A stretch of 64,000 nucleotides of DNA from assembly GCF_009467805.1 (NCBI RefSeq), contig NZ_WIAY01000001.1, positions 1,306,982 to 1,370,981 on the forward strand, given 5' to 3'. Source of the DNA: Stenotrophomonas nematodicola (GTDB lineage Bacteria; Pseudomonadota; Gammaproteobacteria; Xanthomonadales; Xanthomonadaceae). The notes beneath the pieces were generated by a model, which worked only from the letters and a program-made list of their open reading frames with translations, did no database searches and was not told the origin of the DNA. The translations under genes and the position numbers were made by a program. Numbering within the stretch: position 1 is the first letter of the stretch; each line of letters opens with the position of its first letter. Shown here piece after piece: positions 26,054 through 35,332 of this stretch.

Positions 26054-28717
26054 ATGCGCCGTACCGTTCTCTTCCACCACCCGCTCGCCGCGATGATTGC
26101 CCTGACCCTGTGCGGCGTGCCCGCACTGCCTGCCCACGCGGACACCGCGGCGCAGTGCGATCCGGTCGGCGACACCGACTGCGAAACGGCGCAGGGCAGC
26201 GGCCGAGGCGGCCTGTCGGCGTGGTGGATCGGCGGCATTGTCGCGGTGGCAGCAGGTGCGGCGGGCGCTGCCGGCGGCGGCGGTAGCAACGGCGGCGGCA
26301 ATGGCGGTGGGAACGGCGGCGGCGGTCCCGTCCCCGGCCAGGAAGGCGGCCAGTTCGGCGATCGCCAGATCCTGGTCGCGGCTGGCGGCGAGTCCGCTTG
26401 GAATCAGCCGGTGGACACCCGCATCATCGGCAGCGCACGCAACGACGGCCACCTGGCGCTGAATGCCGGCAGCCTCACGGTGCGCGGCAACGGTCATCTG
26501 CACAACCACGGCACGCTGCGCGTCGGCGAGGCCGCGCGCCTGGTGATCGAGCGTGATGGCGACCTCAACAACCGTGGCCAGCTCGACCTGCGCGGCAGCC
26601 TGCATCTGCAGGCCGATGCCAGCCTGGAGAATTTCGGCCGCCTGTCGGCACAGGGGGCACGCATCACCCTGGACGGCGATGCGGAGATCGACAACCACGG
26701 CGACATGCAGCTGCGCGACACACTGGTGGTGCTGCAGGGCGACAGCGATTTCGACAACGGCGAGCGCCAGCGCCCCGCAAGGCTGGTCGTGGACGGCGGC
26801 GGGTTCGTGCTGGGCGGTGCCGCCGGGTTCGAGAATCACGGCACCCTCCACGCCAGTGGCGCGCTGAACCAGGGCAGCCTGATCCACGCCACCACCGCGC
26901 GCGTCGGCAATGACCGCGACACCATCGACGCGTTCAACAACCACGGCAGCATCGTGCTCGATGCCGATGCCCGGGTGCTCACCCTGCTCGCCGATACCCA
27001 CGCCAGCACGGGCATCAACCGGGTGGGCGGACAGATCACCAGCCATGCCCGCAACCACGCGGCCCTGCATGCCGAAGGCGCATCGGCGACGCTGCTCAAC
27101 CAGGGTACCCTCACCGTGACCGGTGATCACGCCGTGGCCATGTCCGGCGCGCGCGGCGCCACCCTGATCAACGACGGCACGATCAACCTCGGTATCGCCG
27201 GTGCGGCCAACGGTCAGCACCTGGTGGCGATGCGTTCGGATGGCTCGGCCACGCTCAACAACCGCCGTGGCGGCGTGATCAACATCCACGCCGACCACTC
27301 GCATGCCTTCCAGAGTGCGGGGGGCGGGAGCGGCCGGCTGATCAACAACGGCCAGGTCAATGTGTATGGCAGCGGCAGCGGCATCAACGCCGATGCCGCC
27401 ACCGCTGCGGTCAATCGGCCCGGTGCCGACCTGGGTTGGCAGGCACCGCGCGGCATCAGCGGCTACACCGTGGGCACGAACGCCGATGGCAGCGCCGGGC
27501 GCATGGCGCTGCATCAGGGCGGTCACCTGGCCGATGTCGCGGTGGACACCGGCTTCACCCGCGGTACCGCCGCGTCGCAGGTCCACCTGCCGGGTGTGTT
27601 TACCGGGGCCGACAGCGGTGAAGACAACATCCGCAGCGCGACGGTGGTGTGGCGCGCGCAGGCCGAGCGCGATGCCAGCGGCAACGTCGATGTGGTGATG
27701 ACACGCAATGACTACCGCGCGCTGGCCGATGCATCGGTCCAGGGCGTGGCGGCCGCGCTGGAAGCTGGTTATGGCAACTCGGCGCTGTTCCACAGCCTGG
27801 AAGTGGCCGACACCGCCGAGTTCAACCGTGCCCTGCACCAGCTGTCCGGTGGGCAGGTGATGGCGGCGAGCCAGCGCCTGGCCGCCAACGGCGAGGCGTT
27901 CTGGTCGAGCCTGGCACGCAGCGCGCCGACCGACGGCCACCACCTGCTGGCGTTCGGGCCGGGCGCTGACACCCGCTACGGCGTGCAGGGCGTGGGCAGC
28001 GGCCTGCAGTTGGCGGTGCCGATGCAGGGCGGCCGCCATCTGCAGATGATGTCCGGCCTGCTCAGCACGGATGTCGCGCACGACGGCGGGCAGACGCGCA
28101 GCCAGTCGCGCTTCGCCGGCGTGGGCATCGGCCAGTCGTTGGGTGCGTTCCGCGTGCAGCACACCCTCGGCAACGAGCGGCACCGGATGGACGGTCAACG
28201 ACAGCTCCAGTGGGGCGCTACGCACACGACGGCGCACAGCCGGCGCGCGCTCTCGCGCACCCGCATCGGCAGCATGCTGAGCCGCGATGTGGTGGCCGCC
28301 GCCGTGCACTGGCAACCGCGGCTGGGCGTCACCGCGTTCCACACCCGCGAGGCCGCCTTCCACGAACATGGCGCCGACGCATTCGGGCTCTCGGTGGGCG
28401 CGGGCACGCGCCGTGGCGTGCAGTGGGAAGCCGGCACGGGCGCGCAGGCGCGGGTCGGGTCGGCGTGGACAGTGCGTGGCGACGCGGCATTGATCGGCTC
28501 CGTCAAGGAGCATGCCCGCGGTCGCCTGGCGTATCTGCACGGGGCGGCGGGCCACGCATTCGAGCTGCCGGGCCGCACGTCGGGCGTGGACTACCGGGTG
28601 ATGATCGGCGCGGATTACCGTCGCCAGCGCCTGGCGCTGGGCGGGGCGGTGCTGGCGCAACGCCTGCTGGGCACTCCGGACACCCAGGCGCAGATGCACC
28701 TCAACTACGTATTCTGA
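26054..28717 (+). CDS. Autotransporter (type Va) with beta-helix passenger and C-terminal barrel
   Basis: 887 residues. The signal peptide ends near AHADTAAQ (about 29). An unusual hydrophobic plus Gly stretch follows (AWWIGGIVAVAAGAAGAAGG, then Gly/Asn repeats to about 95). The passenger (about 100-600) repeats short strands ending in N-x-G: LHNHGTL, LNNRGQL, LENFGRL, IDNHGDM, FENHGTL, FNNHGSI, LLNQGTL, LINDGTI and LINNGQV. This is typical of a right-handed beta-helix. The C-terminal domain (about 620-887) alternates polar and hydrophobic residues and ends NYVF, an outer-membrane barrel signal. No serine-protease or esterase motif was seen, so an adhesin-like surface role is more likely. Upstream 25860-25930 is AT-rich and probably holds the promoter. 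Confidence 0.85.
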   Translation: MRRTVLFHHPLAAMIALTLCGVPALPAHADTAAQCDPVGDTDCETAQGSGRGGLSAWWIGGIVAVAAGAAGAAGGGGSNGGGNGGGNGGGGPVPGQEGGQFGDRQILVAAGGESAWNQPVDTRIIGSARNDGHLALNAGSLTVRGNGHLHNHGTLRVGEAARLVIERDGDLNNRGQLDLRGSLHLQADASLENFGRLSAQGARITLDGDAEIDNHGDMQLRDTLVVLQGDSDFDNGERQRPARLVVDGGGFVLGGAAGFENHGTLHASGALNQGSLIHATTARVGNDRDTIDAFNNHGSIVLDADARVLTLLADTHASTGINRVGGQITSHARNHAALHAEGASATLLNQGTLTVTGDHAVAMSGARGATLINDGTINLGIAGAANGQHLVAMRSDGSATLNNRRGGVINIHADHSHAFQSAGGGSGRLINNGQVNVYGSGSGINADAATAAVNRPGADLGWQAPRGISGYTVGTNADGSAGRMALHQGGHLADVAVDTGFTRGTAASQVHLPGVFTGADSGEDNIRSATVVWRAQAERDASGNVDVVMTRNDYRALADASVQGVAAALEAGYGNSALFHSLEVADTAEFNRALHQLSGGQVMAASQRLAANGEAFWSSLARSAPTDGHHLLAFGPGADTRYGVQGVGSGLQLAVPMQGGRHLQMMSGLLSTDVAHDGGQTRSQSRFAGVGIGQSLGAFRVQHTLGNERHRMDGQRQLQWGATHTTAHSRRALSRTRIGSMLSRDVVAAAVHWQPRLGVTAFHTREAAFHEHGADAFGLSVGAGTRRGVQWEAGTGAQARVGSAWTVRGDAALIGSVKEHARGRLAYLHGAAGHAFELPGRTSGVDYRVMIGADYRRQRLALGGAVLAQRLLGTPDTQAQMHLNYVF

Positions 28718-28723
28718 TCCCGC

Positions 28724-28753
28724 CGGACGATGGCGCGCAGGCGCCATCGTCCG
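28724..28753. terminator. Bidirectional hairpin between autotransporter and S9 gene
   Basis: CGGACGATGGCGC (28724-28736) pairs with GCGCCATCGTCCG (28741-28753), a perfect 13-bp stem with loop GCAG, centred between convergent stops. There is no U-tract on either side. Confidence 0.6.
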
Positions 28754-28763
28754 CCGTGCCGGC

Positions 28764-30737
28764 TCAGGGCTGGGCCGGTGCCGCCGGTGCCGTGGCGGTC
28801 GCGCCGCCCAGGCTGCGCGACAGGAAGGCGAGCAGCCTGGTGTAGTACTCGCGCCGGTGGTCGTCGGTGTAGAAGCCGTGGCCTTCGGTGGGGTAGTACA
28901 ACGACTCCACCGGAACACCGGCCTTCTGCAACGCCGCTTCCATGCGCCTGGTGTGCTGGATGGGGGCGCGTTCGTCCTGGCCCCCGGCCGCCAGGAACAC
29001 CGGCACCTTGATGCGGTCGGCCAGATTGACCGGCGACACCGCCGCGAGCTCGCTCCGCTCGCCGATCCATTCCTTCAGATAGGTTTCGCCCGAGCGCCGC
29101 CCCTGGATGTCGCCGGTGGTATGCATCATCGGCAGATCGTAGACGCCCACATAGCCCGCCGCGCAACGGTACAGCGCCGGTTCCCTGGCCACGCCCATCA
29201 GCGCGGCGTAGCCGCCGTAGCTGGCACCGTAGATGCAGATCTTCGAGCCGTCGGCGATGCCCTGTTCCACCGCCCAGCGGGTGGCGTCGGTCACGTCGTC
29301 CTGCATCGTGCCGCCCCACTGGCGCGCGCCGGCCTGCTCGTGGGCACGGCCGTAGTTGCCCGAGCCACGGAAATTGACCTGCAGCACCGCATAACCGGCG
29401 GCGGCCAGCAACTGGTTCTCGCTGTCGTAGCGGCCATCGTCATAGACATCGAACGGACCGCCGTGCGGCACCACCACCATCGGCAGGCGCTTGCCTTCGC
29501 TGCCCTTGGGCACGGTCACGTAGCCGTGCAGCGGCAGACCGTCGCGTGCCTTCAGCGCGATCGGGCGCACCACCGCCGCCGCCTCCGGATCGATCCAGTC
29601 GCTGCGGCTCAGCAGGTGTTCGGCATGTTTGGCCACAGTGTCGAACAGGAAGAAGTCGCCGGGGTTGCGGCCGGACCAGACTTCCAGCAGCAGGCGCTTG
29701 CCGTCGCGGGTGGACGAGGTGACATACACCGCCTCGCCGCCGAAGGCCGCTTCCAGGCTGCGATGCATGCGTGCGTCGGCGGATTTCTCGTCGAAGAAAC
29801 GCGTCCGCGGGGTATCGCCCATGAACAGCGCACCGACCGGGATCGAGGTGCCCTGCCGGTAGATCACCCGTGCCGGGTCCACGACGGGATCGGAGAGCAC
29901 GGGCAGGCGTTCGCCGGTGGCCGGGTTCCACGAGACGAATGCCGCCGGCCCGCGCGGCTGCTCCACGATCAGGTAGGCCAGCGTGCCATCGGAGGAGAAG
30001 CCGACCGGCCGTTCGATGTGCCCACTGACGTTCTCATCGTTGACCAGCGTCCAGTCGTTGCCGGCCGCCGCGCGGTAGTACAGCTTGTTGATGTTGTCGC
30101 CGCCGGCCCCATAGGCAAAACGCACCTCGCCCTGCGGGTCGGTCGCAAAGCGCGCGCGCTGGACCGGTGCGCGCGCGGCCACCTGGCGATGACCGGTGAC
30201 CACGTCCAGGCGCTCGGCGCGGGTGAAGGGATCGGCGGAGAACGGCCACGTGGTGACCAGCACGCCGCGCGGATCATTGGGCAGGTCGTCGGCCAGGAAC
30301 GCAGCCACCGCGTCGCCCTTCTTCGGCTGGATGCGCGATCCCTGCCGCGCGGTCGCGCGGTAGCCGATCAGCAGCTCGCCCCGGCCGCCGTTGGCGTTCA
30401 TGGCGAACAGCTCGCCGGTGGGGCGCGGCGCATCATGCGAGCCGAACTTCTCGGCCAGGCCGATCACCACACGGTCATCGCTGGCCCAGTGGAAGTCGGA
30501 CGCATGGTTGTCGCGCGGCGGCACGAACGAGCCGGTCAGGCGACCTTCCACGCGGTGCATGATCGCCAGCGCGGTACGGTCCTCCATCGGCACGGTGGCG
30601 GCGAAGTAGTCGCCCGATGGCGAAATCTTGATGCTGGTGAATTTGTCCCGGCGGAGGTAGTGATCCAGATCCACCGCGGCGGCCTGCCCGGCCAGGGTCA
30701 TGCAGACGGCCAGTGCCGCCAGAGTCAACGTACGCAT
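28764..30737 (-). CDS. Exported S9 family peptidase, paralogue A
   Basis: 657 residues. A signal peptide (MRTLTLAALAVCMTLAGQAAA) starts at the ATG at 30737; the longer open frame upstream is antisense to the neighbour. A propeller-like N-terminal part (25-400) is followed by the hydrolase domain with nucleophile Ser506 in GASYGGYA, Asp in AAGGQDERAP and His in TEGHGFY. Very similar to paralogue B immediately upstream, especially over the last 80 residues. Predicted periplasmic di- or oligopeptidase. The 110-bp gap to paralogue B suggests one transcript. Confidence 0.9.
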   Translation of the reverse strand: MRTLTLAALAVCMTLAGQAAAVDLDHYLRRDKFTSIKISPSGDYFAATVPMEDRTALAIMHRVEGRLTGSFVPPRDNHASDFHWASDDRVVIGLAEKFGSHDAPRPTGELFAMNANGGRGELLIGYRATARQGSRIQPKKGDAVAAFLADDLPNDPRGVLVTTWPFSADPFTRAERLDVVTGHRQVAARAPVQRARFATDPQGEVRFAYGAGGDNINKLYYRAAAGNDWTLVNDENVSGHIERPVGFSSDGTLAYLIVEQPRGPAAFVSWNPATGERLPVLSDPVVDPARVIYRQGTSIPVGALFMGDTPRTRFFDEKSADARMHRSLEAAFGGEAVYVTSSTRDGKRLLLEVWSGRNPGDFFLFDTVAKHAEHLLSRSDWIDPEAAAVVRPIALKARDGLPLHGYVTVPKGSEGKRLPMVVVPHGGPFDVYDDGRYDSENQLLAAAGYAVLQVNFRGSGNYGRAHEQAGARQWGGTMQDDVTDATRWAVEQGIADGSKICIYGASYGGYAALMGVAREPALYRCAAGYVGVYDLPMMHTTGDIQGRRSGETYLKEWIGERSELAAVSPVNLADRIKVPVFLAAGGQDERAPIQHTRRMEAALQKAGVPVESLYYPTEGHGFYTDDHRREYYTRLLAFLSRSLGGATATAPAAPAQP

Positions 30738-30750
30738 CCTTCCCCCTTGG

Positions 30751-30773
30751 CTGCCGGACGGCGTGTCCGGCAG
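30751..30773. other. Hairpin between the two S9 paralogues
   Basis: CTGCCGGAC (30751-30759) pairs with GTCCGGCAG (30765-30773), loop GGCGT. It lies 13 bp upstream of the paralogue A start and could modulate read-through from paralogue B. Confidence 0.4.
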
Positions 30774-30847
30774 ATAACGATGTTCCGGGCCAGGCAGGCC
30801 CCGGTGTGGCGCGGCGGCGGGCGATGCCGCCACCGCACGCGGCGCGG

Positions 30848-32827
30848 TCAGGGCGCCTTGCCCTTGCCGGCAGGTGTAGTGGTGGCCGTGGCACCGCCGA
30901 GGCTGCGCGACAGGAACGCCAGCAACCGGGTGTAGTACACGGTGCGATGTTCCTCGGTGTAGAACCCGTGCCCTTCGGTGGGGTAGTACAGCGATTCCAC
31001 CGGTACGCCGGCCTTCTTGAGGGCGGCTTCCATGCGCTTGGTATGCTCGATCGGCGCGCGCTCGTCCTTGCCGCCGGCAGCCAGGAACACCGGCACCTTG
31101 ATGCTCTCGGCCAGGTTGACCGGCGAGCGGTCGGCCAGGTCCTTCGGACGGCCCATCCACTCGCGCAGGTAAGTCAGGCCGAATGCGGTCTTCTGCACAT
31201 CGCCGCGCGCGTACATCAGCGGCAGGTCATACACGCCTACATACCCGGCCGCGCACTGGTACAGGCCGGGCTCGCGCACCGCCCCCATCATCGCCGCGTA
31301 GCCGCCATAGCTGGCGCCGTAGATGCAGATGCGCGCCTTGTCGGCCACGCCCTGCGCGATCGCCCAGCGCGTGGCATCGGTGACATCGTCCTGCATCGCC
31401 ATGCCCCACTGCAGGCGGCCGGCCTCGGTATGTGCGCGCCCATAGTTGGACGAGCCGCGGAAGTTGATCTGCATGACGGCATAACCGGCGGCAGCCAGCA
31501 GTTGCGACTCGATGTCGTAATCACCGCGGTCGAACACGCCGATCGGCCCGCCGTGCGGCACCACCACCATCGGCAGGTTGCGCCCGTCGCTGCCGTACGG
31601 CAGCGTGAGGAACCCATGCAGCGGCAGACCGTCGCGGGCCTTGAAGGCAACCGGCCGTACCTCGGCACTCTTGGTCGCGTCGATCCAGTGGCTGCGGCTG
31701 GCCAGGTGCGCGGCGTTCTTGCGGGCGGTATCGAACAGGAAGAAGTCGCCGGGATTGCGCCCGGACCAGGTTTCCAGCAGCAGCTTGCTGCCATCGCGGG
31801 TGCTGGAGGTGATGTAGACCGGCCCACCCAGCGCGGCTTCCAGGCTGCGGTACTGCCGCGCCGTGGCCGAGGCGTCATCGAAGAACGCGGTACGGGGCGT
31901 ATCGCCCAGGTACAGCGCACCAACCGGGATGCGGGTGCCGGGCTGGCGGATGATCCGATGCGGGTCCACGACCGCATCGCGCAACAGCGTCCGGCGCTCG
32001 TTGGTCTCCGGGTCCCAGCTGACGATCGCATCCGGCCCGCTGGCCTGTTCGACCTGCAGGTAGGCCAGACGGCCATCGGCCGAGAAGCCCAGCGGTACCT
32101 CGGTGCGCCCGCTCACGCTCTGGCTGTTGACCAGCGACCACTCGCCGCCAGGCGCGCGGTAGTACAGCTTGTTGACGCGGTCGTTCGCCGCGCCCAGTGC
32201 AAAGCGCACCTCGCCCTGGTTGTCGGTGGTGAAGCTGCCGCGCTGCACCGGCGACCGCACCACCATCGTGCGCCGGCCGCTGAGCACGTCCATGCGTTCG
32301 ACCTGCGGATAGGGATCGTCGCTGAAGGGCCACACCTCGATCAGCGCATACCGGTCGTCGTCGGGCAGGTCGTCGGCCATGTAGGCGGCCACATCGCCCG
32401 CTTTCTTGACCTTGATATAGGTACCCTGACCTTCCTGCACCCGGTAGCCGACGAGCAGCTCGGCGCGCTTGCCATCGGCATTGATGCCGAACAGCTCGCC
32501 GGTGGGCTGCGGCGCATCGCGCGCGCCGAGCTTCTGGGCCAGGCCGACCACGATGCGCTCGTTGCTGACCCAGTTGACCGTATGGGCGTGGTTGTTCCTG
32601 GGCGGTTTGAAATTGCCCACCATCTGCATGTCCGGCAGACGCAGGATCGCTACCGCGGTTGCATCTTCCAGCGGTATCGTCGCGGCGATGTACTCGCCTC
32701 CCGGCGATATCTGGATGTCCTCGAAACTCTGCTGCCGCAGATAGCGGTCCAGATCCACCGTCCCGGCCTGCGCCGGAAGTGCCGCACACACCACCGCCAG
32801 CATGGCGGCCCATCTGATCCTGCTCAT
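30848..32827 (-). CDS. Exported S9 family peptidase, paralogue B
   Basis: 659 residues. A signal peptide (IRWAAMLAVVCAALPAQAG) precedes VDLDRYLRQQSFEDIQISP, matching VDLDHYLRRDKFTSIKISP of paralogue A. The catalytic set is Ser506 in GASYGGYA, Asp in AAGGKDERAP and His in TEGHGFY, at the same positions as in A. The pair is a tandem duplication; the C-terminal halves are closer than the N-terminal halves by eye. The C-terminal tail differs (TTTPAGKGKAP). Function as for paralogue A, possibly with altered specificity. Confidence 0.9.
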   Translation of the reverse strand: MSRIRWAAMLAVVCAALPAQAGTVDLDRYLRQQSFEDIQISPGGEYIAATIPLEDATAVAILRLPDMQMVGNFKPPRNNHAHTVNWVSNERIVVGLAQKLGARDAPQPTGELFGINADGKRAELLVGYRVQEGQGTYIKVKKAGDVAAYMADDLPDDDRYALIEVWPFSDDPYPQVERMDVLSGRRTMVVRSPVQRGSFTTDNQGEVRFALGAANDRVNKLYYRAPGGEWSLVNSQSVSGRTEVPLGFSADGRLAYLQVEQASGPDAIVSWDPETNERRTLLRDAVVDPHRIIRQPGTRIPVGALYLGDTPRTAFFDDASATARQYRSLEAALGGPVYITSSTRDGSKLLLETWSGRNPGDFFLFDTARKNAAHLASRSHWIDATKSAEVRPVAFKARDGLPLHGFLTLPYGSDGRNLPMVVVPHGGPIGVFDRGDYDIESQLLAAAGYAVMQINFRGSSNYGRAHTEAGRLQWGMAMQDDVTDATRWAIAQGVADKARICIYGASYGGYAAMMGAVREPGLYQCAAGYVGVYDLPLMYARGDVQKTAFGLTYLREWMGRPKDLADRSPVNLAESIKVPVFLAAGGKDERAPIEHTKRMEAALKKAGVPVESLYYPTEGHGFYTEEHRTVYYTRLLAFLSRSLGGATATTTPAGKGKAP

Positions 32828-32912
32828 CCATTCCCCCGGCTATCGGACTTCATGTCCAAGCGCCCGATTCTAGGCGGAAGGCAGGGTCGGGAACCAGTGC
32901 GGAAAGCACACA

Positions 32913-32940
32913 GAAAAATGGCACCGCGAACGGTGCCATT
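32913..32940 (-). terminator. Terminator of argO
   Basis: AATGGCACCG (32917-32926) pairs with CGGTGCCATT (32931-32940). On the minus strand the loop is TTCG and the stem is followed by TTTCTG. It starts 27 bp past the argO stop. Confidence 0.88.
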
Positions 32941-32967
32941 CAAGGCATGCATCGATGGAGAGAGGTA

Positions 32968-33606
32968 TCAATGCATACCGCGGAACGCGAGGGTCAGCGC
33001 CAGGATCGACAGGATCACCGCGATGGTGCCATCGAGGATGCGCCAGGTCTTCGGCTTGGTGAACAACGGTGCCAGCAGGCGCGCGCCGAGCCCCTGCGCG
33101 GTCAGCCACAGGCAGCTGGCGGTGACCACGCCGGCGGCGAAGGCCATGCGCGACGTACCGAAGTTCTCGGCAATCGAACCGATCACCATCATGTCCAGCC
33201 AGAAGTGCGGGTTGATCAGCGAAAAGCCGACGGCCGACATCAGCACCGCGCGGCGCGAGGTGTCGCCGCCGTCGTCCATGTCCATGCCGCCGCCACCGCC
33301 GGCCAGCGCGCGGCGCGCCGACTGCCACGCATACCAGGCCAGGAACGCCACGCCGCCCCACAGCACCGCCGTGGTCAGCCACGGCAGCGCCTGCGTCAGG
33401 GTGCGCAGGCCGGCGACGCTGGCGAAAATGAAGGCGGCGTCGATCGCCGCGCAGGTCGCCACGACCGGCACGATGTGCTTGCGCAGGATGCCCTGGCGCA
33501 GGATGAAGGCGCTCTGCGCGCCGACGACGGCGAACAGACCAATGCCGGTGGCGGCGCCGCTGAACCATGCGGCGAGCCCGGCGCTGCCGGAAATGATGGA
33601 GAACAT
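32968..33606 (-). CDS. argO: LysE/ArgO-family amino acid exporter
   Basis: 212 residues, six membrane helices. FSGAATGIGLFAVVGAQSAFILRQGI and the VGFSLINPHFWLDMMVIGSIA segment with its NPH are LysE-family signatures. The family exports arginine and lysine (and toxic analogues such as canavanine). The adjacent divergent argP-like regulator supports the ArgO identity. The ATG at 33606 starts just ahead of the first helix. A Gly-rich acidic loop (GGGGGMDMDDGGD) lies mid-protein. Confidence 0.87.
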   Translation of the reverse strand: MFSIISGSAGLAAWFSGAATGIGLFAVVGAQSAFILRQGILRKHIVPVVATCAAIDAAFIFASVAGLRTLTQALPWLTTAVLWGGVAFLAWYAWQSARRALAGGGGGMDMDDGGDTSRRAVLMSAVGFSLINPHFWLDMMVIGSIAENFGTSRMAFAAGVVTASCLWLTAQGLGARLLAPLFTKPKTWRILDGTIAVILSILALTLAFRGMH

Positions 33607-33737
33607 GGGAGACCACCTGTGTTGCGGGGGGCGGTGCCTCGCCAAGGCGTACAGCACCGGATGGCGCGTATTGTCGCGCCGCAGCATGGAAAAGTAGAGC
33701 TAAACTTACTTAACCTCCTTTAGCCATACTTAAGATC
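33607..33737. promoter_or_regulatory. argO/argP divergent control region
   Basis: 131 bp between the two starts. The argP-proximal 45 bp (about 33693-33737) is an AT-rich island with repeated ACTTA/TTAA steps, in contrast to the GC-rich surroundings. This is where ArgP would be expected to bind and where the argO promoter should lie. The exact site is not resolved. Confidence 0.5.
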
Positions 33738-34643
33738 ATGCGGATCGACCACGCCCAGCTCCGCGCCCTTGCCGCCGTCGTCCGCGAAGGCAGTTTCGAG
33801 CGCGCCGCCCAGTCGCTCAATGTCACCGCCTCGGCGGTGTCCCAACGGATCAAGGCGCTGGAGGACCGGGTCGGCCGGCTGCTGGTCAAGCGCTCGTCCC
33901 CGGCGGTGGCGACCCCGGAAGGCCAGGTGCTGGTGCAGCTGGCCGAGCAGACCGCGCTGCTCGAGCACGACGCCCTGCATCGCATGGGCATCGCCGACGA
34001 GGACCTCCCGCACGCCAGCATCCCGGTGGCGGTCAACCACGACAGTCTGGAAACCTGGTTTCCCGAGGCTGCGCGCAGCTTCGCCGCACAGACCGGCACC
34101 ACCCTGGACCTGCGCCTGGAAGACCAGGACCACACAGTCGCGCTGCTCCGCCAGGGCGCGGTGCTGGGTGCCGTGACCACGCTGGACGAGCCGGTGCAGG
34201 GCTGCCAGATCCACGCGCTGGGCAGCATCCGCTACGCCGCCACGTGCACCCCGGCCTTCCATGCCCAGCACTTCGCCAAGGGCGTCAACGCGCAGTCGCT
34301 GGCGCAGGCCCCGGTGCTGGTGTTCAACCGCAAGGACGACCTGCAGGCACGCTTCGCCCGGCGCCTGGCCGGTGAGGACCTGCCGCTGACCGCCCCGACC
34401 TGGTGGATTCCGTCGACCCGCGCATTCGTGCAGGCCAACCTCGGCGGGCTGGGCTGGACCATGAATCCCCTGCCCCTGGTCAAGCGCCACCTGGAGGCCG
34501 GCCGGCTGGTGCTGATGAAGCCGCGCGCCTGGGAAGACGTGCCGCTGTACTGGCAGCACTGGAAGGGCGATGTGCAGACGATGTCGCTGCTGACCCGCGC
34601 GGTGCTGGGGGCCTCGGCGGCGCTGGTGCGGAAGAAGCGATAG
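33738..34643 (+). CDS. argP: LysR-family regulator ArgP (IciA)
   Basis: 301 residues. The winged HTH is QLRALAAVVREGSFERAAQSLNVTASAVSQRIKALED, with the SAVSQRI recognition helix. The effector domain follows, with PVAVNHDSLETWF and WWIPSTRAFVQANLGGLGWTMNPLPLV, closely resembling ArgP. ArgP senses arginine and lysine and activates argO. Divergent arrangement with argO is conserved in many proteobacteria. Confidence 0.9.
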   Translation: MRIDHAQLRALAAVVREGSFERAAQSLNVTASAVSQRIKALEDRVGRLLVKRSSPAVATPEGQVLVQLAEQTALLEHDALHRMGIADEDLPHASIPVAVNHDSLETWFPEAARSFAAQTGTTLDLRLEDQDHTVALLRQGAVLGAVTTLDEPVQGCQIHALGSIRYAATCTPAFHAQHFAKGVNAQSLAQAPVLVFNRKDDLQARFARRLAGEDLPLTAPTWWIPSTRAFVQANLGGLGWTMNPLPLVKRHLEAGRLVLMKPRAWEDVPLYWQHWKGDVQTMSLLTRAVLGASAALVRKKR

Positions 34644-34727
34644 CCCGCGAGCGCGGCGGTGACGGCGGTCACGCGCCGCTGACCTGCGCGCGGGCAGCAT
34701 CAGCCCATTCCCGCCACGGGGTCGTCG

Positions 34728-35312
34728 ATGGAAAGCGATCCGCTGTTCCTGCATATCCGGGTGGTGCTCGGCATCATCCTCGGCCTGAGCATCACCACAC
34801 TGCTGCGCGGGCTGGCGTCGATCATCGAGCACCCCCAGCGCCGGGGACTGTCGTGGGTCCACCTGTGCTGGGTGGCGTGGGCGCTGGTCTCGGTGGTGAC
34901 GTTCTGGTGGTGGGAGTTCCGGCTCACCGAGGTGCGGCACTGGACCTTCGGCACCTACGTGTTCGTGATCGGCTACTGCGCCGCCTGGTACATGCTGTGC
35001 GTGCTGCTGTTCCCCGACGACGTGCGCGAGTTCGGCAGCCTGGAGAACTACCTGCTGCAGCGTCGCAGCGGCTTTTTCGGGGTGCTGGTGCTGATCACCC
35101 TGCTGGACCTGGGGGATACGGCGATCAAGGGCCACAGCCGCTGGCAGGCGCTGGGCGAGGCCTATCTGCTGCACACCGCGGCGATGCTGCTGATTGCCGG
35201 GCTGGGCGTCGCGCTGCGATCGCGGCGCGCCCATCTGCTGCTGGCCGCGACCGCGCTGGCGTACCAGGCGACCTACTTCCTGCTGGAGTATTTCACGCTG
35301 GGCGGAACCTGA
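34728..35312 (+). CDS. Six-helix membrane protein, unknown function
   Basis: 194 residues. About six membrane helices, including IRVVLGIILGLSITTLLRGL, VHLCWVAWALVSVVTFWWWEF, YVFVIGYCAAWYMLCVLLF and the closing LLAATALAYQATYFLLEYF. No family recognised. It is convergent with the small exported gene next to the PAAR gene (20-bp gap). Rich in Trp at helix ends. Confidence 0.65.
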   Translation: MESDPLFLHIRVVLGIILGLSITTLLRGLASIIEHPQRRGLSWVHLCWVAWALVSVVTFWWWEFRLTEVRHWTFGTYVFVIGYCAAWYMLCVLLFPDDVREFGSLENYLLQRRSGFFGVLVLITLLDLGDTAIKGHSRWQALGEAYLLHTAAMLLIAGLGVALRSRRAHLLLAATALAYQATYFLLEYFTLGGT

Positions 35313-35332
35313 GCCCCCGGCCGCCAGCCGGC

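Noticed and set aside
24113..28717. One uninterrupted plus-strand frame spanning the POT gene region and the autotransporter
   Set aside because: Before 26054 it is out of frame with the POT gene and reads as Arg/Gly/Pro-rich low complexity. The signal peptide at 26054 marks the true start. Long chance frames are expected at this GC content.
25970..28918. Very long open frame antisense to the autotransporter
   Set aside because: Composition mirrors the antisense of a GC-rich gene (His/Arg/Ala/Val-rich) with no domain or signal; the plus-strand protein has clear family features.
30713..33697. Nearly 1000-residue open frame antisense to S9 paralogue B and argO
   Set aside because: It crosses two well-supported genes and a terminator and has the composition of a shadow frame.
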